DNA of 64,000 nucleotides. Origin: Okapia johnstoni (taxonomy: Eukaryota > Chordata > Mammalia > Artiodactyla > Giraffidae). This document shows, in pieces, positions 21,341 to 33,646 of this stretch. The stretch covers positions 44,155,001-44,219,000 of the forward strand of contig CM044312.1 in assembly GCA_024291935.2 (NCBI GenBank). Reading direction: 5' to 3'. Position numbers and translations under genes: made by a program. The notes below the pieces were generated by a model that searched no databases, had not been told where the DNA came from, and worked only from the letters and a program-made list of their open reading frames with translations. Each line of letters opens with the position of its first letter. Position 1 is the first letter of the stretch.

Positions 21341-22829
21341 TTCTTTGAAGGACCTTTATAAGAATAGGCTATACATTCAGATCTCAGTATCAGACTGCCT
21401 CTCCTGAGTGACCGGCTTGTTATAGCTTTTAGTCATTGAGAATTTATACCTAAAAATGTGTGCCTCTTTATTTGGGGCACGAGGGTGTATGAATCAGATT
21501 CATGGCAGCACTGCTGCTGAACCTCAGTGGCAGAAGAAGAGCCTCTCCTTTACCTTTATTGTCCCTGTGCTCCAATTTTCTTAACTTCCCACTATTTCCT
21601 GTGTAGCGTGTGTATTCTTGGAAAGCACTTCAAAGAATTGGTGAAATAAGATAATGTTTAAATAAGTTATCTTTTTTTTTTTTTAAGCTAGAAAGTTGTA
21701 CAAGCTGCTGCTGGGCTGTTGGCAAGATGTTCTGACAGTAGATAGCTTTCTTCCTACCCTAGGCTGCCTTCCATGGTATCTCTTCAGGTAAGCCCTGGCC
21801 TCAGCTTGACAGTTGCAACTGCCTCCAACGTCTCCAAGCGGGAAGGGAGGAAGAGACCGACAAATGATGATTCTAGTGCACAGAACTGGAAGACAGCATG
21901 TCAGTGAAGAAAGGAATAGGAGATTGGGAGAGACCTGAACGGCCATGGTCCTTACTACTAGCCTTCCAGAAGTTTACAGGTGGACAATTCAGAGTTGGCG
22001 GGATTTCTAGGAGAGAGCGCCTTACAGGCAAATGTGGAGAAGGAAGTACAGGTTGTTTCCAAATCTTACGAAAATTCCATGTCACACACCTAAACAAATC
22101 CTAGGCTTCACCAGAAGGGAAGCTATTGACTCAGACCTTAATTTTCTAACTTGCTCACAAGGATATCACAAGATAGATATCTTATCAAACACTTCAAATA
22201 GACTTTTCATAGGTCTGACATCCTTAAAACATAGGAAGAGTTTGCTGTGAATAAACCCTCTCTTCTGGCAATACTGACTGGCTGCCTTGATGGCCAGGGC
22301 TGGTTCCAATGCCGAGCCCCTACTGCTGGTCACATGTCCCCTAGTTAGATAGCTGTCTACATGATAGGCTGCCCTCACCCTTCTAGCCCACAGCCTGGTG
22401 GACATGCCTGGATTTATCACTGGAACAGGAAGCCTACTGCTTACTTCACAAGCAAACTCATCATTCCCTTATGCCGATACCTGTGCTGACTCCCCTGATT
22501 CTGATTAAGACAACCACCCCTCTCCTGGTTCAACCCCAACTTTCTCTCCCAGATCCCCCAATTCTGAAGATTCTAGCTCTGCCATGACTCTCACTTCCTC
22601 ACCCCCAAATTTGTTTTCCATTCTTTCATCCCTGTAACCGCCAATCCATTTTAGACCCCTATTAGGGGGGTCTCCACTTTTTCTTTTCCACCACTTCAAT
22701 CTACCTCACATTTTCCTGGCCCAGTTCATCTTTCCAGAAAGACTGCAGTGTCTCTTCTCTTCTTCAAATTCCCACTGGTCACTGAACTTGGTTAAAAATC
22801 CTAAGCCCTTCACAATGCAGTGAAATTTA
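21341..22829. other. Unique non-coding DNA
   Basis: No gene or repeat is recognised. There is a 13-base poly-T run at 21672-21684. The stretch around 22500-22700 is C- and T-rich. Confidence 0.5.
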
Positions 22830-23005
22830 TGTGATTTCAGACTCTGGTTCTATCTACCACCTACTCTGTGTTACTAAACTACTGAGTTGTTTTCTCATCT
22901 GAAAAAAGGGCCAAATAATCATACTAAGTCTTTCTGAAGACTGTCTGAAATAATACATGTCACGCACTAGGCACAGTACTTGGCAGACATCACTCAATTA
23001 TATTT
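22830..23005 (+). repeat. MIR SINE
   Basis: Forward MIR: cagactctggttctatctac, then ttttctcatctgaaaaaagg, then gcactaggcacagtacttgg. Moderately diverged. Confidence 0.7.
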
Positions 23006-23194
23006 TAGTTGTATTAAGCAAACCTCAACTGTGAAATCTCACACCTGCATACCTACCGTTGTATATTCTCCTGCAGTTACACCAGTCTGCCTTGGTTCTT
23101 AGGCTAGTTCTTCTCTGCAAAGCACATTTCTAATCTGATGTCTCTCTTCCATTTATGGAAATTCTCCCCACCCTCCAAAGGGCATTGCAAGCGT

Positions 23195-23345
23195 CATCTG
23201 CTCCATGAAACCTTTTCTGAAAGCACCCCCACCCCCGGTTTTGTTTCTCTTTTGAACCCCTACCTTACTTTTGTGCCTCCAAGTATGTCATAAGTTGCTC
23301 ACATTTTGAGATTACTCTTTGCAACCTGACCACTAGGTGTTAGAT
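23195..23345 (+). repeat. L2 LINE 3' fragment
   Basis: The run ctccatgaaaccttttctga followed by C-rich sequence and tttgtgcctcc is the L2 3' end layout (usually ccaggaagccttccctga). Confidence 0.55.
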
Positions 23346-23907
23346 CTACATCATAATCAATGACTGAATTTTACTCATCTTTACATTCTGGGGGAAAGCA
23401 ACTTAAAGATGAGTAGCCATGACAATCTAGCCGACTGAATATCTTTCCTTAATCTGAGTTAAGAGGGAAAAAGTCCTCTGTGTAAGCATATTGACCTATT
23501 TCCAAGGAGCCACTCTCCCTCCCTCTTCACTAGACTTATTTGGGATTACATGTATATTTCAGAATGTTTTAGCTATCCCTTTCCTTTTGAAGTCTCTTTA
23601 CCATTTTCTCCGGCCACAAGAGAGATTATTTCTTTCTTTGAACTGTTTGAAATGTTTGTAGTGTACAGAGCTCTGCCCAAAGTATGTTTCTTTGGGGATT
23701 TCATCTCCTGGTTCCTGTCACTTTATATCACTGGCCAAGTCTGCTTATGGGTCAGAAAGAAATCCAGAGGTATACTTCCTTGCATTATTTTCTCAGTCTT
23801 TTTAAAAATTAAATAATCAGCAGAACAAGTCAAGAGTTTATAAGAAGTTAGCAGAATAAAACTTCCAGTGGGTATTACCAGCATGTTTGGCATCCCTTCT
23901 AGAGTTG
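23346..23907. other. Unique non-coding DNA
   Basis: Nothing is recognised. The 88-codon frame at 23550-23816 is Phe-rich and not credible as a gene. Confidence 0.5.
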
Positions 23908-24114
23908 GGCTTCCCTGGTGGCTCAAATGATAAAGAATCTGCCTGCAGTGCAGGAGACCCAAGTTTGATACCTGGGTTGGAAGATACCCTGGAGAAGGGA
24001 ACTGCAACTCAATCCAGTATTCTTGCCTGGAAAATTCCATGGACAGAGCAGCCTGGTGGGCTACAGTCCATGGAGTCACAAAGAGTCGGACATAACTGAG
24101 TGACTAACACTAAG
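23908..24114 (+). mobile_element. Bov-tA SINE
   Basis: Near full length: head gggcttccctggtggctcaa, body gtattcttgcctggaaaatt and end cataactgagtgactaacac. Flanking duplication not clear. Confidence 0.95.
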
Positions 24115-24850
24115 AGTAATAAATCTCTGAGGAGAAAGTACCATCCATAGCCTGTCTGGCAATCCATAATATTGACCCTACTACAACAAACTTTCTGTGG
24201 TTTCTCTATCCTCATTGCCCTCACCTAGAAATCTATCTTTAGGGCCCGGATTTCCACAGGCCTGCTTCTTAAAGCAAAATATTCCCTTCTAGAATCCTAT
24301 CTTCATCATTAGAAACATCCTAACCTTCCTGGTGAGACAAATTAGATGATCAAATCAAGGTCCAACTTTTAGTGTTCACTTTGCTTAGTCCTCAGAGGCT
24401 GCATCATGGCAAACAGCTACAGGTATGACAACCACCCTGCTTCCTGGTATTTTTTTAGTGAATTACTGAAGTTCTCTTCCTTGGCCACTAGTCTTCTCTT
24501 TGCCATGTCTATTGTTCTCTACTCAATCAAATTTCAATGCTTTTTTTCTTCCCATCAAATTTCAGTTGAACTCTCTTGATCAGGTTAGCAAATCTCTTAC
24601 CAAACACACACACTGATCCTCACAGGTGCCAAAACATTTCCCTGTACACCAAACCTTGTTTGTCAACACTATCTGTGTGACAGCTACTTGCACACTTTCT
24701 GCACCCTTTTCCAGCAGCGCATGGTCTATCCTCCTCGAAAAGTAGGAATACCATACATCCCCCTGCAGACCTTCTGGTTCCTACCATGACTTCAAAGCAC
24801 CAAGGATACATCTGTGGTTTCTTTGGACAATTTAGTGTATTTTCTTAAAA
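24115..24850. other. Unique non-coding DNA
   Basis: No element is recognised in this stretch. Confidence 0.5.
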
Positions 24851-25080
24851 ACCTTTTTCTTTTGTATTGGAGTATAGCCAATTAACATTGCTGAGATAGT
24901 TTCAGGTGCACAGCAAAGAGACTTGGTCATACATATACATGTATCCATTCTCCCTCAAACTCCTCTCCCATCCAGGATGCCATATAGCATTGAGCAGAGT
25001 TCCCTGTGATATACAGTAGATTTTTATTGATTATCCAATTTAAAATACAGCAGTTTGTACCTGTACAGTTTACATTTCCT
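24851..25080 (-). mobile_element. L1 3' UTR fragment, antisense
   Basis: Antisense L1 3' end: attggagtatagccaattaa, then agttccctgtgatatacagt, then taaaatacagcagtttgtac. The same L1 3' end is seen in sense at 15.3-15.7 kb and 58.0-58.5 kb. It abuts the BovB that follows. Confidence 0.85.
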
Positions 25081-25134
25081 TTATCCAAAGAAATGAACAG
25101 GGTGATGGTTTGTAGATCTGAAATTTTGGCAGCT

Positions 25135-26926
25135 TATCATGCATGCAAGGAGAGATAAGAAAGCCTCTTCAGTGATCAGTGCAAAGAAATAGAGGAAAAC
25201 AACAGAATGGGAAAGATTAGAGATCTCTTCAAGAAAATTAGAGATACCAAGGGAACATTTCATGCAAAGATGGGCTCGATAAAGGACAGAAATGGTAGGG
25301 ACCTAACAGAAGCAGAAGATATTAAGAAGAGGTGGCAAGAATACATAGAAGAACTATACAAAAAAGATCTTCACGACCCAGACAATCACAATGGTGTGAT
25401 CACTCACCTAGAGCCAGACATCCTGGAATGTGAAGTCAAGTGGGCCTTAGGAAGCATCACTACAAACAAAGCTAGTGGAGGACATGGAATTCCAGTTGAG
25501 ATATTTCAAATCCTAAAAGATGATGCTGTGAAAATGCTGCACTCAATATGCCAACAAATTTGGAAAACTCAGCAGTGGACACAGGACTGGAAAACGTCAG
25601 TTTTCATTCCAGTCCCAAAGAAAGGCAATGTCAAAGAATGTTCAAACTACCACACAATTGCACTCATCTCACACACTAGTAAAGTAATGCTCAAAATTCT
25701 CCAAGCCAGGCTTCAACAGTACGTGAACAGTGAACTTCCAGATGTTCAAGCTGGATTTAGAAGGCAGAGGAACCAGAGATCAAATTGCCAACATCCGATG
25801 GATCATCGAAAAAGCAAGAGAGTTCCAGAAAAACATCTATTTCTGCTTTATTGACTATGCCAAAGCCTTTGACTGTGTGGATCACAATAAACTGTGGAAA
25901 ATTCTTCAAGAGATAGGAACACAGACCACCTGATCTGCCTCTTGAGAAACCTGTATGCAGTTCAGGAAGCAGTAGTTAGACCTGGACAAGGAAAAACAGA
26001 ATGGTTCCAAATAGGGAAAGGGGTATATCAAGGCTATATATTGTCACCCTGCTTATTTAACTTATATCCAGAGTACATCATGAGAAATGCTGGGCTGGAT
26101 GAAGCATAAACTGGAATCAAGATTGCAGGAGAAATATCAATAACCTCAGATATGCAGATGACACCACCCTTATGGCAGAAAGCAAAGAACTAAAGAGCCT
26201 CTTGATGAAAGTGAAAAAGGAGAATGAAAAAACTGGCTTAAAACTCAACATTCAGAAAACTAAGATCATGGTATCTGGTGCCATCACTTCATGGCAAATA
26301 GATGTGGAAATAGTGGAAACAGTGACTGACTTTATTTTTGGGGGCTCCAAAATCACTGCAGATGGTGGCTGCAGCCATGATATTAAAAGACGCTTGCTCC
26401 TTGGAAGGAAAGTTACGACCAACCTAGACATCATATTAAAAAGCAGAGACATTATTTGCCAACAAAGGTCTGTCTAGTCAAGGCTATGGTTTTTCCAGTA
26501 GTCATGTAGGATGTGAGAGTTGGACTATAAAGAAAGCTGAGCGCTGAAGAATGGATGCTTTTGAACTGTGGTGTCGGAGAAGACTCTTGAGAGCCCCTTG
26601 GGCTGCAAGGAGATCCAACCACTGCATCCTAAAGGACATCAGTCCTGAATACTCATTGGAAGGACTGATACTGAAGCTGAAGCTCCAATACTTTGGCCAC
26701 CTGATGTGAAGAACTGACTCATTTGAAAAGATCCTGATGCTGGGAAATATTGAAGGCAGGAGGAGAAGGGGACGACAAAGGATGAGATGGTTGGATGGCA
26801 TCGCTGACTCGATGGACATGTGTCTGGGTAAACTCCATGAGCTGGTGATGGACAGGGAGGCCTGGCGTGCTGCAGTCCATGGGGTCACAAAGAGTCGGAC
26901 ACAACTGAGTGACTGAACTGAAATGA
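25135..26926 (+). mobile_element. BovB LINE copy A, 1.8 kb
   Basis: This is the longest BovB in the window. It runs from the linker between the endonuclease and reverse transcriptase domains through the 3' UTR and ends with gtgactgaactgaa at 26911-26924. It is 5'-truncated relative to the roughly 3-kb full element. Copies B, C and D lie downstream in the same orientation. It shares two one-base deletions with copy D. Confidence 0.95.
25207..26477 (+). pseudogene. BovB ORF2 reverse transcriptase remnant (copy A)
   Basis: The frame codes for an RTE-clade reverse transcriptase that would copy BovB RNA at the nicked target. A 215-codon frame opens at 25207 and includes FIPVPKKGN. The next frame, reached by a small deletion near 25761, holds the FIDYAKAFDCVDH palm motif (motif A), ending near 25933 after a second shift near 25918. 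A TAA at 26107-26109 then stops the third piece. The catalytic YADD is encoded by 26151-26162 just upstream of another open piece (26172-26477). Two more one-base deletions follow (near 26453 and 26508). The protein cannot be made. Confidence 0.9.
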
Positions 26927-27880
26927 TAATGCATGCCTTGGCTTATCGTTCACCAATATCCATTTTACTTCTTTTAATCACAGAACTCTCAAGCTTCATC
27001 TAATCAGAAGCTATATTTCTAGCTTTCCTTGCCGCTTGGTGGCCACCAGAGAGATGTGAGTAGAAGCTCTGTTAAAAATAGCATACCCCCCAACCTTTCC
27101 CCATTCCTGAGGGCTGAGAGATGGTGACAACTAGACCCAGAATTGAAAGCCATTATTTGAGGATGGCAATGTCATTGTACCAGCCTAGGGTAACCATACC
27201 TGGACAGTCACAGGAAAGAGAAATAAACTTCAATCTTGTTATTTGGAGGTTTCTCAGTTACACAGGTTTAGTGCAAACAATACAGGCTTTAAGAAGGTAG
27301 CATGCCTTACAATCAGGAATCTTGGGTCACCTTTGTACCTCTCAACAGGAAGTTGCCAACCGTATCTATGATGGTCAGCTTCCTGGGCCCAGAAGTTCCT
27401 GAAACACTGGCAGTAAGAATCCTTACTGTTTGCCAAAGCAGGGAAGCCACTGTTTCCAAGTTCCCAAAGTATATTATCTTCTCCTAAAGCAACCCCATAT
27501 TCTTCAGTAGGCCTTGGGGTGGAGATGAATCCTCAAATCACTTCACCTTCTAAAGCAGGACAGCCCCCTGCATGCTGCATTTACCCCCAAACAGTCCTCA
27601 GAGCCACTCCAGAACTGAAGAATTAATGTTCTGGGTGGAGAGGGGTGAGTCCACGGGGCATATGACCATCCCTCCACTCTTGAATGAGAAAATCAGAAAC
27701 AGGCCATGTTTCCTGCTCTTTCTGCTATTCAGCTACCCTGACTTGCCCTTCTCTGTCTATAGAGGAAGAAACACTGATGGGTAAAGGTGGGCTAGTAAAG
27801 GAAACTGTCGTGAAAGACAAGAGGCTGGCTGAAAACAGCCAAACTGATAAAAATTCAACTTAATATCTATAAAGGGCCTA
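26927..27880. other. Unique non-coding DNA between BovB copies
   Basis: No repeat is recognised between the BovB tail and the next BovB copy, and no gene is supported. Confidence 0.5.
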
Positions 27881-28370
27881 TCTAGACAGTATATTAAAAA
27901 GCAGAGATTTGCCGACAAAGGTCCATAGAGTCAAAGCTATGGTTTTTCCAGTAGTCATGTATGGATGTGAAAGTTGGACCATAAAGAAGGCCAAATGTCA
28001 AAGAACTGATGGTTTCCAATTGTGTTGTTGGAGAACACTCTTGAGAGATCCTCAGACAGCAAGAACATCAAACCAAACAATCCCAAAGGAAATCAATCCT
28101 GAATATTCATTGGAAGGACTGATGCTAAAGCTGAAACTCTAATACTTTGGCCACCTGATGCAAAGAGCCGACTCACTGGAAAAGACCCTGATGCTGGGCA
28201 AGAGTGAGGGCAGGAGGAGAAGTGGATGACAGAGGATAAGATGGTTGGATGGCATCACCAACGCAATGGACATGAGTTTGAGCAAGCTTCAGGAGATAGT
28301 GAAGGATAAGGAAGCCTGGCGTGCTGCAGTTCATGGGGTTACAAAGAATCAGACTGAGCGACTAAACACC
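27881..28370 (+). mobile_element. BovB LINE copy B, 3' end
   Basis: It starts in ORF2 downstream of the reverse transcriptase (tattaaaaagcagaga) and runs to the 3' end (gactgagcgactaaacacc). A 77-codon piece of the ORF2 C-terminus (27909-28142) stays open with the conserved VVMYGCESWT, then stops at a CAA-to-TAA change. It is more diverged than copies A, C and D. Confidence 0.9.
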
Positions 28371-28372
28371 AC

Positions 28373-28654
28373 CACAAGGCGTCCATAGCTCTGCTAACCC
28401 CAAATGATGGAAACAAGTGACCTGAAGCTTAATCCAAGGAGGGAACCACTCTGGCCAAGGAGATAAGGTATCTGTAGATGAAACGAGTGAGAACACAATT
28501 CAGGATGGGCTATCTAGGAGGTTTTGTGGACATTCACAGGAAGAGTTCAGTGAGGCTGACGTTGTGAGCTATTAAAGAGGTGTCCTGAGGGGAGCCTTAG
28601 AGATGTGGACAGGGCATGAGTAGGTAGAGAGGAATGTGGGAGGTGGGGAGGACA
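28373..28654. other. Unique non-coding DNA
   Basis: Nothing is recognised in this stretch. Confidence 0.5.
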
Positions 28655-28835
28655 CCTCCCACAGGATTTCCCAAGCCTGGCTGCCTGGCAGGATCACCCT
28701 GAGGAGCACCTACAGACTATCAAAGTCTGGCCCCATTCCATACCAACTCATCCAGATGCTCTGGGATGAGGCCCAGGCAAGTTCCCCAGGTGACTGGGAT
28801 GCGATGTGTGGGTTGAGAATCACTCCCTGATCCTG
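28655..28835 (+). repeat. hAT-Charlie MITE fragment
   Basis: The layout is ctggctgcctggcaggatca, then tgaggcccaggcaagttcc, then gggttgagaatcactccct, which is the usual order of a Charlie-type MITE (the gcacattagaatcacctgg class). Family name not resolved. Confidence 0.55.
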
Positions 28836-29914
28836 CATCCAGAAATGATGGAAAGATTTACTCCACAGAACTGACTTCTTTTATCTTAGCATTTCATTTC
28901 ATTTCAGTATCTAATGCCAGACCAACGTCTACAGCATTCATCTGTACCAAATTAAAATGCAGAGCAGGATGTGACTTAGCAGTTTAAAGGGTAAGAAGAG
29001 AGAGCGCCTCCTAAGAACTTAAAATAACATCTTGTGGTTTGAATTTTATCAGTGGGTGTTGCGATCCTCTCTTAACTGACAACTGCTGGCGGAAGCAGGG
29101 TAGATTTTAACAATTGGCAACCACAGACAGCATTTCATTACTGATCTAAAAAGACTATCAGTTGAGTCACTATAAAATGTGAATGTGAATTTTTTAAACT
29201 TCTCTCTATCACTCATAAAAATCTACTCAAGTCTGTTCAGCAATGCAAACATTAAGCTAACAATGACTAATGCTCCATCAACGTTACCTGAATGCTCTCA
29301 AATAACAAGAAACGAAATACCTAGTGGTTGTGGTTAAGGTATCAGATGTACACAGTTCAAGTTGTCTGTCCCCCTAGCTAAAAATAACCCAAGGACTGAG
29401 ATGCTAAGCTTCAAACAAATTCTATAAAAGGTATTTCCCAAGATATTATATATATATTTGGGGAGAATTGCTGGGGCAATAGTAAACAATCTCTTATAAG
29501 AGGCCTGAAAGAAAAGTCACTAATTTAGCAAATGTAGGTGGGGAGGAAAAAGGATATAGGGCGTTGTCCTCTCCTAGGGGATGGACTACTGTAAGAAAAT
29601 GAGCATAAGACACTTTTAAACCAGTACAAACTGAAAAACAGCTGTAAGGAGAAACAGAATGAAAAAGCAGAGAAAACAGGTTTTGAAAAATCGAGGTGGT
29701 TATTGGCAGACTAAGGCTAAAAAGGCAAGAAAAAGGTAAAGCACCTCTGCCACTAAAGTTAACCATGAAGGTTGTTTTTTTTCCTCCAGTAGACTGTGTA
29801 TATCAGAAGCAATTTGAAGACTGTGTCTAACTCTAGTTTTTTTGTCTAACTCTAGTTTTTTGTAACTAGTACTAAACTCAACATGTGGCAGGTTACTTGT
29901 TTATCAGATTGATG
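28836..29914. other. Unique AT-rich non-coding DNA
   Basis: It contains a short TA run at 29447-29457 and a tandem duplication of a 19-base unit (gtctaactctag plus T run) at 29825-29861. No gene or repeat family is seen. Confidence 0.5.
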
Positions 29915-30890
29915 CTCAACACTGAAAAACACAAAAAACCCAATTAAAAAATGGGCAGGAGATCTGAACAGACATTGTTCTAAAGTAGCCATGCAGATGG
30001 CTATCAGGCACATGAAAAAATGCTTGACATCATTAATCAGAGAAAGGCAAATGAAAACTACAGTGGCATCATCTCACACCTGTCAGAATAGCTATCATCA
30101 AAAAAACACAAATAAAAAATGTCGGTGAGGATGTGGAGAAGAGGGAACCTTCGTGCATTGTTGCTCGGAATGTAAATTGGTACAGCCGCTGTGGAAAACA
30201 GTATGGAGGTTTCTCAGAAAACTAACTACAGAACTACCGTATGACCCAGCACTTCCACCCCTGGGTATATATCCAAACAAAACAAGAACACTAATTCAAA
30301 AAGATACACACACCCCAATATTCACAGCAGCATAATTTACAGTTACCAAGATATGGAAGCAACCTAAGTCTATCAACAGATGAACTGATGAAGAGGTGAG
30401 ATATATACATACACACATATATACACAATAGAATACTACTTGGCTATAAAAAAAAGAATGAAATTTTGCCATTTGCAACAACATGCACGGACTTGGAGGA
30501 TATTATGTTAAATGAAACAAGTCAGACAGAGAAAGATAACTACTGAGCGGCATCATTTATATGTAGAATCTAAAAAATAAAACCAATGAATCTAAGAAAA
30601 AATAAACAGATTCACAAATACAGAGAACTAGTGCTTACCAGTGAGGAGAGGGAAGAAGAGAGAGGAATGATAGTGGTAGGATATTAAGAGGTATAAACTA
30701 CTAGGTACAAAATAAATAAGCTACAAGGATAAAATGCATAACAGAGAATATGGTCAATATTTTACAATAACTATAAAAGAAGCATAACCTTTAAAACTGT
30801 GAGTCTCTATATTGTACACCTGAAATTTAAATAATATTGCACAGCAACTACACCTCAATAAATAAATATAAAAACAAATAAAACCAAAAC
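29915..30890 (+). mobile_element. L1 LINE 3' end
   Basis: A continuous L1 3' end: aaatgggcaggagatctga near 29949, aggatgtggagaagaggga near 30128, tggaggatattatgttaaat near 30494, then the 3' UTR and an A-rich (aaat)n tail near 30861. It has ORF2 C-terminal sequence in small broken frames and no nested SINE. Older than the L1 at 14.5 kb by eye. Confidence 0.85.
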
Positions 30891-32933
30891 CTGTGTCCCC
30901 TTCCCCTTGCTTCTAGATTTTATCTCAGAGATAGGCAAAGAAATATTCTAAAGCATCCATTTGTCATACTGAAAAAATTCTGTAGAAAGGTGGATCCTAA
31001 TTGTTTAGGAGTTTGCATCTAGTGAGAATGTAAAGAAAGAGTAATAATAGAAAGTACAAATAAGAAAATCGAAGTCAAAAGTGAGATGTAAAGTATCAAA
31101 ACTCCAGCTGGATTCCATCTGGTTGATTTTTGAAATAATTTTCAGCAGCCAGGACTCTGCTCTTCCCTTGACTCCTCCACATTGTGCATTCATTGTAGAT
31201 ATCAGTTGAACCAGGGGGTGTAGCACACTGAAGGTGTTTCAACACAGCATTTTGCATTTAGACAGCATCTATCATCAAAGAAGTCCCAGTACTATGCAAA
31301 TGGAAACTCCCCCACCTCACACCCAAAGGCAGAACAGCCCCAGCACTGAACAATGACAATCATACCTTCTGAAAATGAGAGGGGCCCCAGACCTCAAGGC
31401 TTATCACTGGCTTAAAGGGAGCTGATGCCAATTCTGAATCATCATTACTGAGTGAGGAAGATGTGTTTTTTAAAGACAACGGCACCAAGATATATCTCAT
31501 CCCAAAGCTTGTCTTACAAAATAACACTAACATTTCTCTATCCATTGGTAGGGTCTGTTTCCTCTTGAACCTGAGTAGGCTTGTGATCATAGCTGAAGCA
31601 ATGCTTTCTGACTTCCAAGGCTCTGTTAGAAATGATAATATAGCTTTTGCGTGATGCTCTCTCTCTGTCACGATGCTCACCCTTCAACCTAGCCATCATG
31701 ATGTGAGGACAGCAATGTCGAGAGAACACACGGAGGGGCTCATTTGGAAAACAACTGAGACCATCCCATCAGCTGATAGCATCAACTCCCAGGCATGTCA
31801 TGAGCAAGCTTTCAAATATCAATCTCTGTGCAGTCCCAGGGGATACTGAGTAGAGCAGAGTCCAGCAGTCCCCACAGAGTCCTGTTTTAATTCCAGATTT
31901 GAGGGCTAAGTAAATGTCATTGTCTTAGCCCACCAAGTTTTAGGGCCCTTTGTTATATAGCATTAGGTAACTGAAACACTAGGCAGAAACTCTTGGCCCA
32001 CCTTGAGGCTAGTCAGGTGGGAAGCATGAGAACATAGGGTCAGAAAGACCAAATTCAATCAGCAGTAATGACCAACAGGCTCCTCCTACCAGAGGATCCC
32101 ACTCCTGTCACGTAGGTCAGATTTGGAAGAGGGCTCCGTGGTAGCAAACCCAGACCTCACTCAGAAAGTCACTTATGCAAAGCACACGATAGAGTTTATG
32201 GACCAATTAGCTGATCCAGGTAGGTATGTGTCTGATATTGAGGAAGAGACCACAAACGGAACACTGAAAATCCCATTTGTAAATGGCCACAAACCCCTTC
32301 AGAACCCTTTAAACACACCTTTTAACACAGACCTCAAAATCCCCACTTATCACTTGGCATTTCTCTTCAATAGCTTAAGCAGTGGTTGGGAACGAGTTTT
32401 CAACTGGCAACTGAGCCACAAAGAAATTGTCTTACTAAGGCCATAGGGTCAGTCGTTGTGGGTACAAGTAGGACAGAACCCAGGACTGTACATCAAGAAC
32501 ATCCATTCAGAAGGGGAAAAGGGAATTAAAGTAAAAGTCCTAAGTATTTAAGTATTTCTAAAGAGCAGTTTTACTGTTAAAGAGTCAAAATCTCCAGCAC
32601 CATGGATCCTTTGGAAAGAACACTGATGAAGTCTTGGACCTTGGCCAGAGTCTGGTTGATTCTGCAGTGCAAGGATCTAGTCTCAATCATACACACGATT
32701 CCCCGGACGCTATCTGGTGCCCAGAAACCAGAGGATGCCAGCAAGGCAGTAAGAAGAACAGAGTTTCATCACCTGAGTTGGAGCAGAAGAATGACTGAAA
32801 GCAGTGGGAGGGAGGGAGAAAAGACAGGAGAGCGTTCATTAAGGCTGTAATGCCCACTGAGTGATTGTGAAATAGAAGCTCAGCATCTGAACCAGAGACA
32901 GCCAACAGAACTTGGGGTGCTGTCTGACATCAC
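30891..32933. other. Unique non-coding DNA
   Basis: Two kilobases with no secure repeat. A stretch at 31890-31975 (tcttagcccaccaagttttag) resembles the 3' end of an MLT-type LTR but is too short to call. Frames of 106-107 codons (31360-31680 minus, 32123-32446 plus) resemble nothing. Confidence 0.5.
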
Positions 32934-33062
32934 TGCCTCTAGTCAAATGTGAGTACTGAATTAAGTGCAACTAAGAAACTCAATTTTAAATCTTAACTAA
33001 ATAATTTAAATTTCCATAGCCACATGTGGCTGGTAGCTGCCATTTCAGACCAATACAGCTTT
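32934..33062 (+). repeat. hAT-Charlie element, MER3-like
   Basis: The phrases gaaactcaattttaaatctt and ccatagccacatgtggctgg belong to the right part of the MER3-type hAT element. The terminal repeat is degenerate. Confidence 0.55.
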
Positions 33063-33646
33063 AGACCACACCATGCTGAACCTCTTATTTTCTCCCTCCC
33101 TTCCCTTAGCACAAAGTGAGAACACCCTGGGATATTTCTACCTCCTGAAACCTTCCAGGTGTGTTCTCACTCCAACCAACTCTGAAAAAACCAATGGCTG
33201 GTAGACAGCTGAGTCATCACAGGCCTGGTGTCCAACACTTAAATGTATTAAGTCATCTGGGAAATTTTCTTCCCCACTCCTTCCATTGTTTGGAGACAAT
33301 GAATTAAAGGATGAAAGAGGCTATTAGTTTTCTACATGAGGTCAGCAGGGATTTTTAAGTAATACGCCCAGCTGCAACTTCCAGGTACTTCAAACTGTGT
33401 CAGTACAGAGATTAGTTCCTTCAACTCACGCAGCTTCTGTGGAAAACCATTAGGAGTGTTACAAAAACATGTGTGAAGTTCATGTGTCTATCAGGAAGGG
33501 CATATAATGGCAGTTCAGTTTAAAGATAAGAGTCTGTGACATGAGGCAAAAGATCATGTTTCAAAACAGAACAAAAAAGAATTATCAGTTCAAACAATTA
33601 TCAGATGCCAAAGAAACTGGCATCTGATATTTACCACTGTCTACTA
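33063..33646. other. Unique non-coding DNA with a perfect hairpin
   Basis: No gene or repeat family is seen apart from the hairpin at 33599-33629, which sits some 20 bases before BovB copy C. Confidence 0.5.
33599..33629. repeat. Perfect 12-bp inverted repeat, 7-nt loop
   Basis: The arms tatcagatgcca (33599-33610) and tggcatctgata (33618-33629) are exact reverse complements around aagaaac. The structure is in unique DNA next to the BovB copy C start. Confidence 0.9.

Noticed and set aside
31360..31680. 106-codon minus-strand frame in unique DNA
   Set aside because: Overlaps open frames on the other strand and has no recognisable domain.
32123..32446. 107-codon plus-strand frame in unique DNA
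   Set aside because: No family resemblance, no splice sites placed correctly and no promoter. A chance frame of this length is not unusual in 64 kb over six frames.
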